Shown here one piece after another: positions 10,052 to 19,226 of a stretch of DNA of 46,200 bases. Position 1 is the first letter of the stretch; every line of letters begins with the position of its first letter. The notes under the pieces were generated by a model. It was given only the letters and a program-made list of their open reading frames with translations. It did not search any database and was not told the origin of the DNA. Origin of the DNA: Stentor coeruleus (taxonomy: Eukaryota; Ciliophora; Heterotrichea; Heterotrichida; Stentoridae); NCBI GenBank assembly GCA_001970955.1, contig MPUH01000556.1, positions 1 through 46,200 of the forward strand, read 5' to 3'. Made by a program: the position numbers and the translations under genes.

Positions 10052-11194
10052 CTATCTTAGATTAGCCATTATCTCATCCCACTGGGTCTGAAGCTTAGCA
10101 TTAAACAACTTTGGGGCAATTAACGATATTGCTTGGGCTAACTCTTCACGAGCACGTCTATCTGATTCTAAAGCAGCAGTTCTCATTACATAGCATCCAT
10201 ACTGTGAGCCAAGTAGCAAATCTAATTTCCCTTCATTTATCAATTCTCTTACAATTGCCAGTCTAACATTCTCAATTTTCATAGCTTTTTCCATAACATT
10301 CGAAGCATATTTTTGTATACAAAGTTGAGCTGTTTTATTCTGTATACTACTTATAAACTCAAAAGCACATTCTTCCTTCCAAGTCTCCAAAACACTTTGT
10401 ACAGCATAATTCCCATAAGGGTCTTGCATTAAAACTAAACAATGTTCAAGGATTTCATTAAAAATCTGAGGGTCTCTCACACATTTTTTAATAACACAAA
10501 GGCCGAGTTTATCCATAGCAAGTTCTTTAACATGTCCAAGGATTTCTTTTATAATAAAATACTTGTTTTTTAATGTCATTAGTAATCTTTGTATAACATG
10601 TGAAGCATTAGGATCTCTTGAAAGCTCTAAAACACGTCCAGAAAAACATTGTTGGTATATATTCTCTTCTTCTGCAAGATTAGATAAAGATATAAGATTT
10701 TGTAATGCATGGGTTCCTCTTGAATTACTTGCGATTTTTATAATTGTTGTTCTCATACCTGATAATAAAGCTAGTCTTTGTGAAGATGAACAGCTTTGAA
10801 CTAGAGTTTGACACATGTAGTTACCATAAAGATCAGTCATTAATTCTCCCATGCTAGGAGCTACGGCAGAAACAATTTTTTCGATCTCTTCAGGTCGGGA
10901 TTTGGCGATACATTGTTGAAGCCTTTTGCTGCCTGTTTTCGTTTTAGCCATTGAAACCATGCTTTCTGGGCTTAATGAGTCGAGAAATGCTGAGTCTTGA
11001 TCTACACCGTAGAGGGTTTCTAATGTTCCACCTGGACATTGAGAAAAACAAGGGACGAAGATTTCAGAATTAGAACTTACTGAAGTGATGATGCCTTCTA
11101 AGGATTTGCCTGTGAAGTCATCTTCGTAGAAGTCTGCGAATTTTTTTTCTCGCTTTTTAAACACGTAGTTTACTTGTCTTTTGCCTCTTTCCAT
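10052..11194 (-). CDS. Pumilio/PUF-family RNA-binding protein (380 aa)
   Basis: Eight PUF repeats can be followed by their RNA-facing residues: R1 S89/K90/Q93, R2 N125/Y126/Q129, R3 T161/H162/Q165, R4 S198/H199/Q202, R5 L232/C233/K236, R6 N262/Y263/Q266, R7 S298/N299/E302, R8 C334/Y335/R338. PUF proteins bind 3'UTRs antiparallel, one base per repeat, and repress or localise mRNA in the cytoplasm. R7 (SNE) and R6 (NYQ) keep the textbook codes for G and U. R5 and R8 are non-canonical, so the classic UGUA core is probably altered. The first 65 residues are a short basic and acidic leader, so the protein is nearly all PUM-HD. Complete from ATG to stop. Confidence 0.93.
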   Translation of the reverse strand: MERGKRQVNYVFKKREKKFADFYEDDFTGKSLEGIITSVSSNSEIFVPCFSQCPGGTLETLYGVDQDSAFLDSLSPESMVSMAKTKTGSKRLQQCIAKSRPEEIEKIVSAVAPSMGELMTDLYGNYMCQTLVQSCSSSQRLALLSGMRTTIIKIASNSRGTHALQNLISLSNLAEEENIYQQCFSGRVLELSRDPNASHVIQRLLMTLKNKYFIIKEILGHVKELAMDKLGLCVIKKCVRDPQIFNEILEHCLVLMQDPYGNYAVQSVLETWKEECAFEFISSIQNKTAQLCIQKYASNVMEKAMKIENVRLAIVRELINEGKLDLLLGSQYGCYVMRTAALESDRRAREELAQAISLIAPKLFNAKLQTQWDEIMANLR

Positions 11195-12085
11195 TGACTT
11201 TTATTAGGTTAAGAGTTTTTATATGGTAAAATAGATGTTTTTTTTGTATTTAGAGGGTTTAGGCTAAGGAGGATGGTGAGAGGTGAATGCAGCTGATATT
11301 AGAGGAGATGTTTAGGGTTAGGATTTTGTTAGGAGGAAGAATTTTGAAGGGTTACGGATTTTCGTTAAACTTTTTTATGGAAACCATTTGCAAGGGCTGT
11401 ATGCAAGATATGGAAATGGTCTGAAAAGTAAGGAATAGCTTTTTTATGTTTGGTGGAGGTGTAGAGGATGCTAGTTTATAAAATGATTTTGTTTGGATGG
11501 TTTGGAAATTATGGGTTCATTAGAGATAGGTGGTATAATTTAAAAAGAGACTAGAAATTATTTTAGGTTAGATTTATAGTTTAAATTGTATTGTTATGGC
11601 TATGAAAAAAATTTGGTGATTTTTAGTATATTTATATTTAATTTAAATCCTGGATGATTTTGTGAGTATGTAAGTTTTTGATATTGGTAATTTGTTTAAG
11701 TCTTTCTAGTTCCTACACATCCATTACCAAAAAAATCTAATCTAATAACAACTACAATATTATTATCTTTAAACAGTTTAAAACCATAAAATCATTTTCC
11801 CACTACATAAATCGCAGCATAAATACATCATAAATAGTCTTTTATTATCTAAAACATTAACCTAACAAAATATTATAAATAGTAATACACTAAAATAATA
11901 TCCTCAAACATCAAATAATCATTTTTTCTATACCATATATCATAAAAATATCAAAATTTTCCAATCATTACAGCATATCATAATTCTCATAAAAACCCCT
12001 GATTTTGTTCTAAAAATCATAGCCATGACATAAAAAAAAAATACTTCAAATTGCAAATACCATAAAAAACACCCCATAATAATAA
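11195..12085. other. Divergent intergenic region with GC-skew flip
   Basis: It separates the Pumilio start (minus) from the small + gene at 12086. Bases 11195-11690 are strongly G-rich on + (bases 11221-11340 hold about 41 G and 3 C), and after about 11695 the strand becomes C-rich and G-poor. No gene seen. Confidence 0.65.
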
Positions 12086-12343
12086 ATGGAAGAAGACTAT
12101 AAAGACAAATATAAGTCTCTTAAAAGGATGTTCAAAGCCTTAGAACAAGTAAAACCCATACAGGAAAACTCTAAAGTCTTAGTCCAGCTAGAAAAAGCTA
12201 CAACTGCAATCAAAGCTCTTCAAACACAAAAAGGGTAACAAACATCTAGAGCATTATCAGAGAAACTTATCGCAGCCTTAAAGAAAAACAAAAGAAACGA
12301 ACTCACTAAATCCAATAAAGAAGATGAGCCAAAAGATGAATAA
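12086..12343 (+). CDS. Small split gene for an 80-aa helical protein
   Basis: ATG at 12086 opens a frame that hits TAA at 12236. Removing the 15-nt element 12235-12249 restores the frame to a TAA at 12341-12343, giving 80 aa. The protein is a single amphipathic, Lys/Glu-rich helix: MEEDYKDKYKSLKRMF at the start, a heptad-like middle (VLVQLEKATTAIKALQ) and an acidic tail ending EDEPKDE. No membrane segment or signal peptide. It could be a coiled-coil adaptor subunit, but I do not recognise a family. Coding texture is strong on both sides of the intron. It converges with the minus gene at 12583-12885. Confidence 0.8.
12235..12249 (+). other. 15-nt intron (80-aa gene)
   Basis: GTAACAAACATCTAG with A at position 10. 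It contains the in-frame TAA, and its removal restores an open frame of 81 codons. Confidence 0.88.
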
Positions 12344-12582
12344 AATCTTCAACCATATCTCTAAACTCTTAGACTATAATTAAACCAAAACCAACTAATT
12401 CCTAAAGTTTTATAACATATATAAAAACCCTTAAAAACATAATAAATATATACATTCATAATATAAGCATAAGGTTTTTTATATCATAAACAAATTATCA
12501 AATCTTGTCTTTACAATAGAAAATTATAATCTTTATATTACAAAAATAACACCAATATTCAAATTACATTCTTAAACAAAAG

Positions 12583-12885
12583 CTAAAACAATAAACAAGC
12601 TTTACATGATGAACAGACACCTTCTGATGTAACAGTTGTTTCTGTAGCTTGTGTATTGCCATTACAACCCATACTTACCTCAAGTTTTGATAGTAAATCT
12701 TTAAGATGCTTGTTTTCAGTCTGTTTTTCATTGAGGATTTTCATGTTTACTTGAAGTTTATCATTAACATTTTTCACTTGTTCTTTCAGCATTTGTAGTT
12801 GTTGGGTGATTTGGAACTCCACATTACGGTTGCGCTCAGATGGACTGGCTAATGTTTGCTCATATTCTGATTCCGGCGAATTCAT
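12583..12885 (-). CDS. Coiled-coil protein ending in a CAAX-like box (100 aa)
   Basis: ATG at 12885 (MNSPESEYEQ). Residues about 20-72 form a clear coiled coil (ITQQLQMLKEQVKNVNDKL, NEKQTENKHLKDLLSKLE). The C-terminus is CSSCKACLLF: the final CLLF fits a CaaX box (prenylation of the Cys, X=Phe), and nearby Cys residues could be palmitoylated. The protein is therefore probably a membrane-attached peripheral coiled coil, perhaps a vesicle- or Golgi-associated tether. That role is inference, and the lipidation reading rests on the last four residues only. Confidence 0.75.
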   Translation of the reverse strand: MNSPESEYEQTLASPSERNRNVEFQITQQLQMLKEQVKNVNDKLQVNMKILNEKQTENKHLKDLLSKLEVSMGCNGNTQATETTVTSEGVCSSCKACLLF

Positions 12886-14666
12886 TATTTATATTTAGTA
12901 TGTATAAATTATCGCTAAAGATTAAATGTATTTATTAGTATAAAACCGACTTAAGATTTATTATTTTTTATATCGAATTTTAGCTTAGAATTGTGTATTG
13001 TGAGATAAAGACTAGGCTTTTTATGGATATATAGAATTTATGTATTCTGATGATTTGGAGGGTGTCTTTTATAACAGTCTTATTTGAAACGGTTTTGACT
13101 TTAAAAGCTCTTCTGTTGAAAAAAATGATTATTTAGATGCTAAAAGTTTGAACTTAGAACAAGTGAAATATATGTTTGAGATAAATATGATTTTTGTAGA
13201 GAAAAACCTAAAAAACGAATTAGAAATAAGCTGTGGACTAGAAAAGTTGAAATCTAAGATGAACTTAGGCTTCCTTATAAAATTAGTCACTTAATTGTAT
13301 AATCCGGATAAAGAGATGACTATAGATTTTAGGGAAAAAGAGATTATAAAAGAGTAAATTATATCTAAAATATAATTAGAATGAATATGATGATTGCCCA
13401 ACTGATAATTTATAGATTAAATCTTTGTAGAATTTATATCAAAAGTTCTTGAGCAAGCACTTTTAAAGTACAAGATTTAATATATTTTATTTATTATTAT
13501 AATTACATAATATAATGATATAAGAAATTTTTGTTTGTAAGGTAGTTTTATAGTTTAGGATGATTTGGAGTTTGAGAATAATATGATAAAATCCGTTGAA
13601 AATATAAAACTTTAGTATATTTTTGGGGAAAATCGGAATAATAAGTTTGTTTTTGAACATATTGTAAGATGATATTTGGATAATATATAATGATTATATT
13701 TTATATATAAGTTTGTGTTCTAAATTAATAATTTGTCTATTTTTCTTTTTGAAATTATAAGTTTATTAAGCTATTAAAGTGTAATTTTTAATAATCATAA
13801 TAGCCTTAAATGATATTTGATTATATGTTTATAACGTATATATAATATTATTGTAAATTATATGCTATTATTTGATTTTCTTATATTTTCGCTATATTTT
13901 TAATCAGGTAAAGAATAAATGATCTATTTTGTTTTTTATGAGGATATAATATTTTAATCGAAAAATGTTTTTTTTTCGTCTTTAAATATTGAAAACTATA
14001 AACATTGTTTTTCAATGATTTATAAGACTTATCAGTAAAATATGATTTAATCAGATATTTTTTTGACCGGTAGACTTATGTAAGCTTAAATTGTATATAA
14101 CTGAGGAAAGTTATTTTATAATAAATAATAATTTTATGCTGATAAAATCATTTTCTAACAAACTTGATTTTATATGCAAATAATAAAACTAATCCCCAAT
14201 TTCAAAATCCCTAAACTTAAGGAATTTCTTATAAAACATCTAATAAAATCTATAAAAATACCTAAAAAACCATTCTAATCCAACAAAAAAACTAAAATCT
14301 CTCTCTATAAAAATCTATCTTTAAATCCTCTCTAATTCATCAATCACATCACACAAAAAACACAAAATCATTCCTCAACCTACCTAAACACAAAACGCAA
14401 ATATCTTCTTCATCATTATAATACCCCACAATCCATCAACCCCATCATATTCTACCTTCCTCAATTCTCCAGGATTTCGCATTTTCACCCTATCACAAAT
14501 CATTTATAACCACAAACCAGACTTTCCTCATCATCTTCATCATCCTCATCATTATCCAAACAAAATTTTCCAATCCATGATCTTCTACTAATAAGGAAAA
14601 TCTTTAAGCTCCATAATCAATCTAATGGTTTAGGTATTTAATAAAATCCACTTGAAAATTAAAAAT
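12886..14666. other. Long divergent spacer
   Basis: It contains the broken frame 13040-13379. Otherwise it is AT-rich: G-rich on + until about 14150, then extremely C-rich and G-poor (14341-14460 holds about 42 C and 1 G) up to the PP2C ATG. Confidence 0.6.
13040..13379 (+). pseudogene. Probable broken small gene (two or more in-frame stops)
   Basis: ATG at 13040 begins a coding-like frame (MYSDDLEGVFYNSLI), then TGA at 13085. It continues open for 68 codons of Lys/Glu/Leu-rich, helix-like protein (NLEQVKYMFEINMIF, NELEISCGLEKLKSKM) to TAA at 13292, and a further stretch (LYNPDKEMTIDFREKEIIKE) runs to TAA at about 13357. No GTAA..AG 15-mer removes either lesion. It is either a decayed gene or, less likely, one needing readthrough. 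No family recognised. Confidence 0.45.
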
Positions 14667-15824
14667 ATGATAAAGTTCGAGCCCAACACCCCAAGCAAAA
14701 AAGTAGAAGAAGTCAAAAAAACAAGTTCGACGCTCTTTCCACGAATACAAAGATCTAATTCACCAATACATGGAAACCGCTCACCAAACTTCCGAGTAAG
14801 TCAAAAACTTTTACTTCTTCCTGATGTTAAAAACTCAAAATGCTCAAGCGGAAGAACTTCAAGAGTATCAAAATTTAATAAAATAAAAGTTTCAACAACT
14901 CGCTGTGGTGTAGTCTATGGTTATGCTGCAAATTCTTATAGAGGACTAGCTCGATATAGAAAATTAGACTCAATAAGTTTGATAGCAAATCTACCTTGCC
15001 CAAAAACAATGCCAGAAAATATCTGGCCTAGGTCTTCATATTATGCAATCTACGATGGACATAGTGGGAAAAAATGTTCTAAGTATTTAAGAGATCATCT
15101 ACACAATAATATATTATCAGATGCAGATTTCCCAACAAAAGCTAAAAAAGCGATATTTAATGCTTTTATTAGAACTGATGAAGATTTTATTAGCCAAGCT
15201 GAAGACCAAGGAGAAATGTCAGGTTCTTGTGCTGTTGTGGCTATGTTTGTTGGGTCTAAATGTATTGTCACTAATACTGGGGACTCAAGATGTTTGGTTT
15301 CTTGTCAAAAGGGGACAAAAATCATACATGTTTCGGCTATACACAAACCTGATGAACCTAAAGAAAATATTAGAATAGTCCAAGGTGGGGGTTCAGTAAC
15401 CCATGGATACATTATTAATAAAGCTGGAGAAGCTCTTACTCAAGGACAAGCCCGAGTTATCCCAGGGAATCTTTTTGTCTCTCGAGCTTTTGGGAACATC
15501 GACGCTAAAATCCCTAGACTTGGAGGCAATCCTAATGTTGTCATAGTCGACCCTCATATAAAAAGTTTCAAAATCAATCAAGACTTTGACTTTATCCTTT
15601 TAGCTACAGATTCATTATTTGACCTAATGTCTAATAGAGAAGTTGTTGATATTATTTGGAATAGTCTATATATATCAAGAGCACAAGACTTAGCTACACA
15701 GCTGAATAATGCTGTTGAAGACTTGCTAAATGAGGTCAAGGATCGTGAAGTTCAAAAAAATGTTACAATAATATTAATTACCTTGAAAAACCTCATAGAA
15801 AATTTACCTGGAGAAAACACTTAA
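14667..15824 (+). CDS. PP2C-family Ser/Thr phosphatase, atypical active site (385 aa)
   Basis: First ATG at 14667; a longer reading would need TTG at 14652. After a basic, Ser-rich leader (1-75) the PP2C fold is readable: YAIYDGHSG (D130, G131, H132), GSCAVVAMF (187-194), TNTGDSR (203-208), AIHKPDEPKEN, LFVSRAFG (269-276), VIVDPHI, and FILLATDSLFDLMSNREVV (309-327). PP2C enzymes are Mg/Mn-dependent phosphatases. D130/G131 and D315 are kept. The motif-1 acidic pair is changed (RKLD, with Leu100 where Glu is usual), LATDS replaces the usual ASDG, and the last metal Asp of the DN motif appears to be Lys364 (KNVTIILI). It may be a low-activity enzyme or a regulatory pseudophosphatase. Complete, no intron. 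Confidence 0.87.
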   Translation: MIKFEPNTPSKKVEEVKKTSSTLFPRIQRSNSPIHGNRSPNFRVSQKLLLLPDVKNSKCSSGRTSRVSKFNKIKVSTTRCGVVYGYAANSYRGLARYRKLDSISLIANLPCPKTMPENIWPRSSYYAIYDGHSGKKCSKYLRDHLHNNILSDADFPTKAKKAIFNAFIRTDEDFISQAEDQGEMSGSCAVVAMFVGSKCIVTNTGDSRCLVSCQKGTKIIHVSAIHKPDEPKENIRIVQGGGSVTHGYIINKAGEALTQGQARVIPGNLFVSRAFGNIDAKIPRLGGNPNVVIVDPHIKSFKINQDFDFILLATDSLFDLMSNREVVDIIWNSLYISRAQDLATQLNNAVEDLLNEVKDREVQKNVTIILITLKNLIENLPGENT

Positions 15825-15876
15825 GAACTTTTTTTAGTACTGTAGAGTTTTATATAAGTTAAAGAATTAGAGTAAC

Positions 15877-16698
15877 TTATTTTTGCGTATAACTCAACCT
15901 CTCACGGATTGTCTCTTCATCTTCTGAAAGATCATTACTTGTATATGACTTTTCAGATACACTTTCTAAGTCTATATTTGGTATTTCATTTGATTCTTCA
16001 TTCTCGGCAATTGGGATAAGTTTATATGCATCTTCAAAACTCTTAAGTTCACATATTATATCTTCATTTGATATTTTAGCAAGTTTACCTTTTGGCCTTT
16101 TGACAAATTCGATATCTGGAGAGTAGTAAACTCGTTTTTCAGGGATTTTATATAAGTTTACAGTCACTGATTTTATGCTTTTGTATAAAAATTGATCAGC
16201 ATCTTCAAGTTTACCTTCACCTTTTATCACATCTTTGCTTTCAATATAGTAGCTTCCGTATAAACTTGTAGACTTTTGCAAAATATCTATGTTTTTTTCT
16301 ATGCTTTCTTTAAACTCTTCCATTGTTGAATAGTTTTCTGACCAGTTTTTATGAAGATAGTCTAAGGTTTTGTGCAAAGTGTTTTTTGTATGCAAAAGTT
16401 CTTGTTTTTCATTGCATTGTTCTTTTTCACATTCAAGAGGTTTACGTTGATCAGAGCTTGTATCGTAGTCTTTTTTAGCTTTAGAGATCCATAAGTTTCG
16501 ATATTTGGTGACGATTTCATAATATTCTTCAGTACGTTTTTTTAATGATATCATCCGTAGGGCTAGGCTTTGACGATTGCTTTGTAAAAGAAGGTATTCG
16601 ATTACAGTGAGTGAGTTTAGGTTTTCTTGCATTAACTTGTTGCATTCGTTCTTTAGGTCACTTATACGAGTACTTTCTCTGGTGTTTGAACAGCCCAT
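15877..16698 (-). CDS. N-acylated hypothetical protein (273 aa)
   Basis: ATG at 16698 gives MGCSNTRESTR. Gly2 with Cys3 and small or polar residues is a textbook dual-acylation start (N-myristoylation of Gly2, palmitoylation of Cys3), so membrane attachment is likely. Residues 10-150 are helical and charged (EECNKLMQEN-like, RMISLKKRTEEYYEIV). Residues 165-215 hold a short conserved-looking block (VTVNLYKIPEKRVYYSPDIEF). The C-terminus is acidic and Ser/Glu-rich. No domain recognised. It is convergent with the PP2C gene, with 52 bp between the stops. The other MG-C/T-C start in this window is the MORN protein at 19227. Confidence 0.75.
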   Translation of the reverse strand: MGCSNTRESTRISDLKNECNKLMQENLNSLTVIEYLLLQSNRQSLALRMISLKKRTEEYYEIVTKYRNLWISKAKKDYDTSSDQRKPLECEKEQCNEKQELLHTKNTLHKTLDYLHKNWSENYSTMEEFKESIEKNIDILQKSTSLYGSYYIESKDVIKGEGKLEDADQFLYKSIKSVTVNLYKIPEKRVYYSPDIEFVKRPKGKLAKISNEDIICELKSFEDAYKLIPIAENEESNEIPNIDLESVSEKSYTSNDLSEDEETIRERLSYTQK

Positions 16699-17200
16699 AT
16701 TACAAATATACGTTTAGTACGTTATACCAAGGGCTTTAATATAGATTTTGGAATTTTAGAATAGAGTGAATTATAGTTGGTTTTATAGGAAAACGTAAAT
16801 AAGACTAGATTTTATAAATTATATACAATGATTTTTATAGTTAAAATGATTTTAAATGTATAGTTATTATAAAATATAATCTTTGATACTATGATATAAT
16901 ATCTAATAATTTAAATGGTTAGTTTGGGTATATCGTTAAAGTTTTTAAAGCTTTATAAATATAGTATTTCCTTAAGAAGCAGTTAAAATTGGATGCAGAA
17001 GGTAAGTTCTTATTAAAATATTTTGCTTATAATCAATCTTGATTATAGTGGATTAATTCTAATTTTAATCTTTAATTCCTAATTATAAAAATAGTAAATC
17101 AAATTTCTATATAAACCCATCAATAATTTGCTAATCTTTTTTATAAAACTAACAAATTACTTACTTTCCAAAAATATAAAAGCATCACATCTAATTAATA
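16699..17200. other. Divergent spacer
   Basis: No gene seen. Skew flips from G-rich to C-rich at about 17030, midway between two divergent starts. Confidence 0.6.
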
Positions 17201-19054
17201 ATGGAATCTTGGGACAAATACTGCGGAATAAGTAAAAATGCCCGAAGCATTCTATCTTCAATCGAGCCTGCACTAGTGCAGGCCAACCCACAAACCACCC
17301 AACCTCAAGTATCATGGCGTGATACAGTCGAGTCAAGCCTTTCCAAATACTTTGATGACATTTCTAAATCATACGAAGAAAGTGCTAAATTAGCAGCCTT
17401 GCTACAAAAGCTCAACATAGGCAAAGAAGGTATAGTTGGTACAAGCAAAATAATAAACGAAAAATGTGCCCAGCTATTAAAAGAACGAGAAAACCTTGTT
17501 GCCCTAAACTCATCAATCCAAAGCAAATACTTTTACTACGTCCATCTAGAAAGCCTTTCCAGTCAAATAATCTGCTTAACCCGTGACCCCACCAGTCTCA
17601 AAAAGCGTTTTGCTGAAATCTTCGCCCAAATCGAAGACGCAATCGAATTCTTCACAGAAAATCCTCATTACATAGACAGCACCTACTACCTTACCGAATA
17701 CGAAACCCTCTTAGACTCCTGGACAGATGCTTTCACTAATATCCTCTCTAAAAATTTCCAAATATTCTACGCATACTACGACAATTTCTTCAAAACTGCT
17801 CCAGGCTTTGAAGAAATCCACAAAATCTTCCGTCAATTCTCTATAAGCCCAGGAAAATATTCAGATACTTATTATATGACTAATACTATCATATCCAGTT
17901 ACTTTAAAATCCGTAGTAAACATGTGACAAATGTTCTAAACAACAGCATAGACTCTGTAAAATCAGAAATTTCTATATCAAAACAAAGTGAAACAGCATG
18001 TAAAATCCTAGAACATTTTTGGAAAAAAGAAATCAAATTATTCGCTTATTATTTCTCAGAAGATTTTTCTCAAGAAACCATTAAACAATTTTTTTTCCAA
18101 TATTCAAACCCAATATATGAAGCTTTAAGGGAAAATCTTATACAAGAAACTAGAGTTGAAGAGTTATCATTAGCTTCATCATTATTACAGGATTTTACTC
18201 AAAAAGCGAAACTTAGTGTTTTTAATAATCTTTTTGAAGATATACAAGAGAGGATTATTTATGCTGTAACTTTGTATATAAATGAAGCTATTATCCCAGG
18301 ACCATCTAAAGATGATATACACCCTGCAGTTGTTAATACTATAAGGTTATTTAAAATATTACATATGACAATTAATAATGAGATTTTTGATAGCCTAGCT
18401 GGGGAGACAATAAGTTCATGTGTTTTAGCTTTAAACAACTCTTTAGACCATGAAGATTTTATTGAAGCCCATGTTTTTATTATAAAAAACTTACTTGAAC
18501 TTAGAAAAAACATGGAATGTATGGGTATTGATATAAAAGATCATCAGTATAAAGAACTTGATTATACAGATACTAAAAGACTCTTTTGGAAACTTGTTAT
18601 GGGTGAAGTTTCACTTATTAAAAAAGGGGTTTTTGCTGAACTTGTTCATAGTGGAGTACCGAAATTTAGTAATAAAGATACTAAAAATATAGAAAATGAA
18701 ATTTCTTCAAGATGTCAGAGTTTTATTATAAAAACTTTTCATGAAATTGCCAATCCGATATTGCTGCTGATTGAAAAAATGAAAGAAACTGGAGGGACTA
18801 GTTATGAAATTGCTAGGAGGACTTTGGAAGATAGCACAAATAGGATAAGTTTGATATTTCCTAGGTTTTGTTCAGCGGTTTTTATGATAATGGAAGAAAA
18901 AAATTGTAATGAAATGATTTTAAATGTTAGTGCGCAGGTTTTGAAAGCTTTTCAGCAGTTGATTTCGCTGATGGAAAGCAATTTTTCTAATATGCCTTTG
19001 CCGTCGATAACAGATATACAGTTGCTTTTGCAGAACCCACATAGTTTTGAGTAG
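17201..19054 (+). CDS. COG3: Conserved oligomeric Golgi complex subunit 3 (Sec34-like), 617 aa
   Basis: The N-terminal half fits the Sec34/COG3 family: a helical tether region around residues 105-200 with KYFYYVHLESLSSQI, RFAEIFAQIEDAIEFFTENPHYIDSTYYLTEYETLLDSW and AFTNILSKNFQIFY, matching the COG3 pattern of a short helix pair followed by FF..NP.Y.DS..Y...Y. COG3 is a lobe-A core subunit of the COG complex that tethers retrograde vesicles at the Golgi and contacts SNAREs and other COG subunits. The remainder is all-helical, as expected. The protein is shorter than the animal and plant subunit (roughly 800 aa). Synonymous codon choice drifts from C-rich at the 5' end to G/T-rich at the 3' end. 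No intron or signal peptide. Assignment is by pattern memory. Confidence 0.75.
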   Translation: MESWDKYCGISKNARSILSSIEPALVQANPQTTQPQVSWRDTVESSLSKYFDDISKSYEESAKLAALLQKLNIGKEGIVGTSKIINEKCAQLLKERENLVALNSSIQSKYFYYVHLESLSSQIICLTRDPTSLKKRFAEIFAQIEDAIEFFTENPHYIDSTYYLTEYETLLDSWTDAFTNILSKNFQIFYAYYDNFFKTAPGFEEIHKIFRQFSISPGKYSDTYYMTNTIISSYFKIRSKHVTNVLNNSIDSVKSEISISKQSETACKILEHFWKKEIKLFAYYFSEDFSQETIKQFFFQYSNPIYEALRENLIQETRVEELSLASSLLQDFTQKAKLSVFNNLFEDIQERIIYAVTLYINEAIIPGPSKDDIHPAVVNTIRLFKILHMTINNEIFDSLAGETISSCVLALNNSLDHEDFIEAHVFIIKNLLELRKNMECMGIDIKDHQYKELDYTDTKRLFWKLVMGEVSLIKKGVFAELVHSGVPKFSNKDTKNIENEISSRCQSFIIKTFHEIANPILLLIEKMKETGGTSYEIARRTLEDSTNRISLIFPRFCSAVFMIMEEKNCNEMILNVSAQVLKAFQQLISLMESNFSNMPLPSITDIQLLLQNPHSFE

Positions 19055-19226
19055 ATGTGTTAGTTTTAAGATTATTAATGGTTTAGGGATGATGTATGTA
19101 AAGATTATATAAAATATTCATTCAACACACAACTTTATTCAGCTTATAAATCCTCTCTTATCAATAAAAACTCAATAATTTTTCTCTAAAAACCTATTAT
19201 AAATCTTTATAAGTAATTTAAAACTC

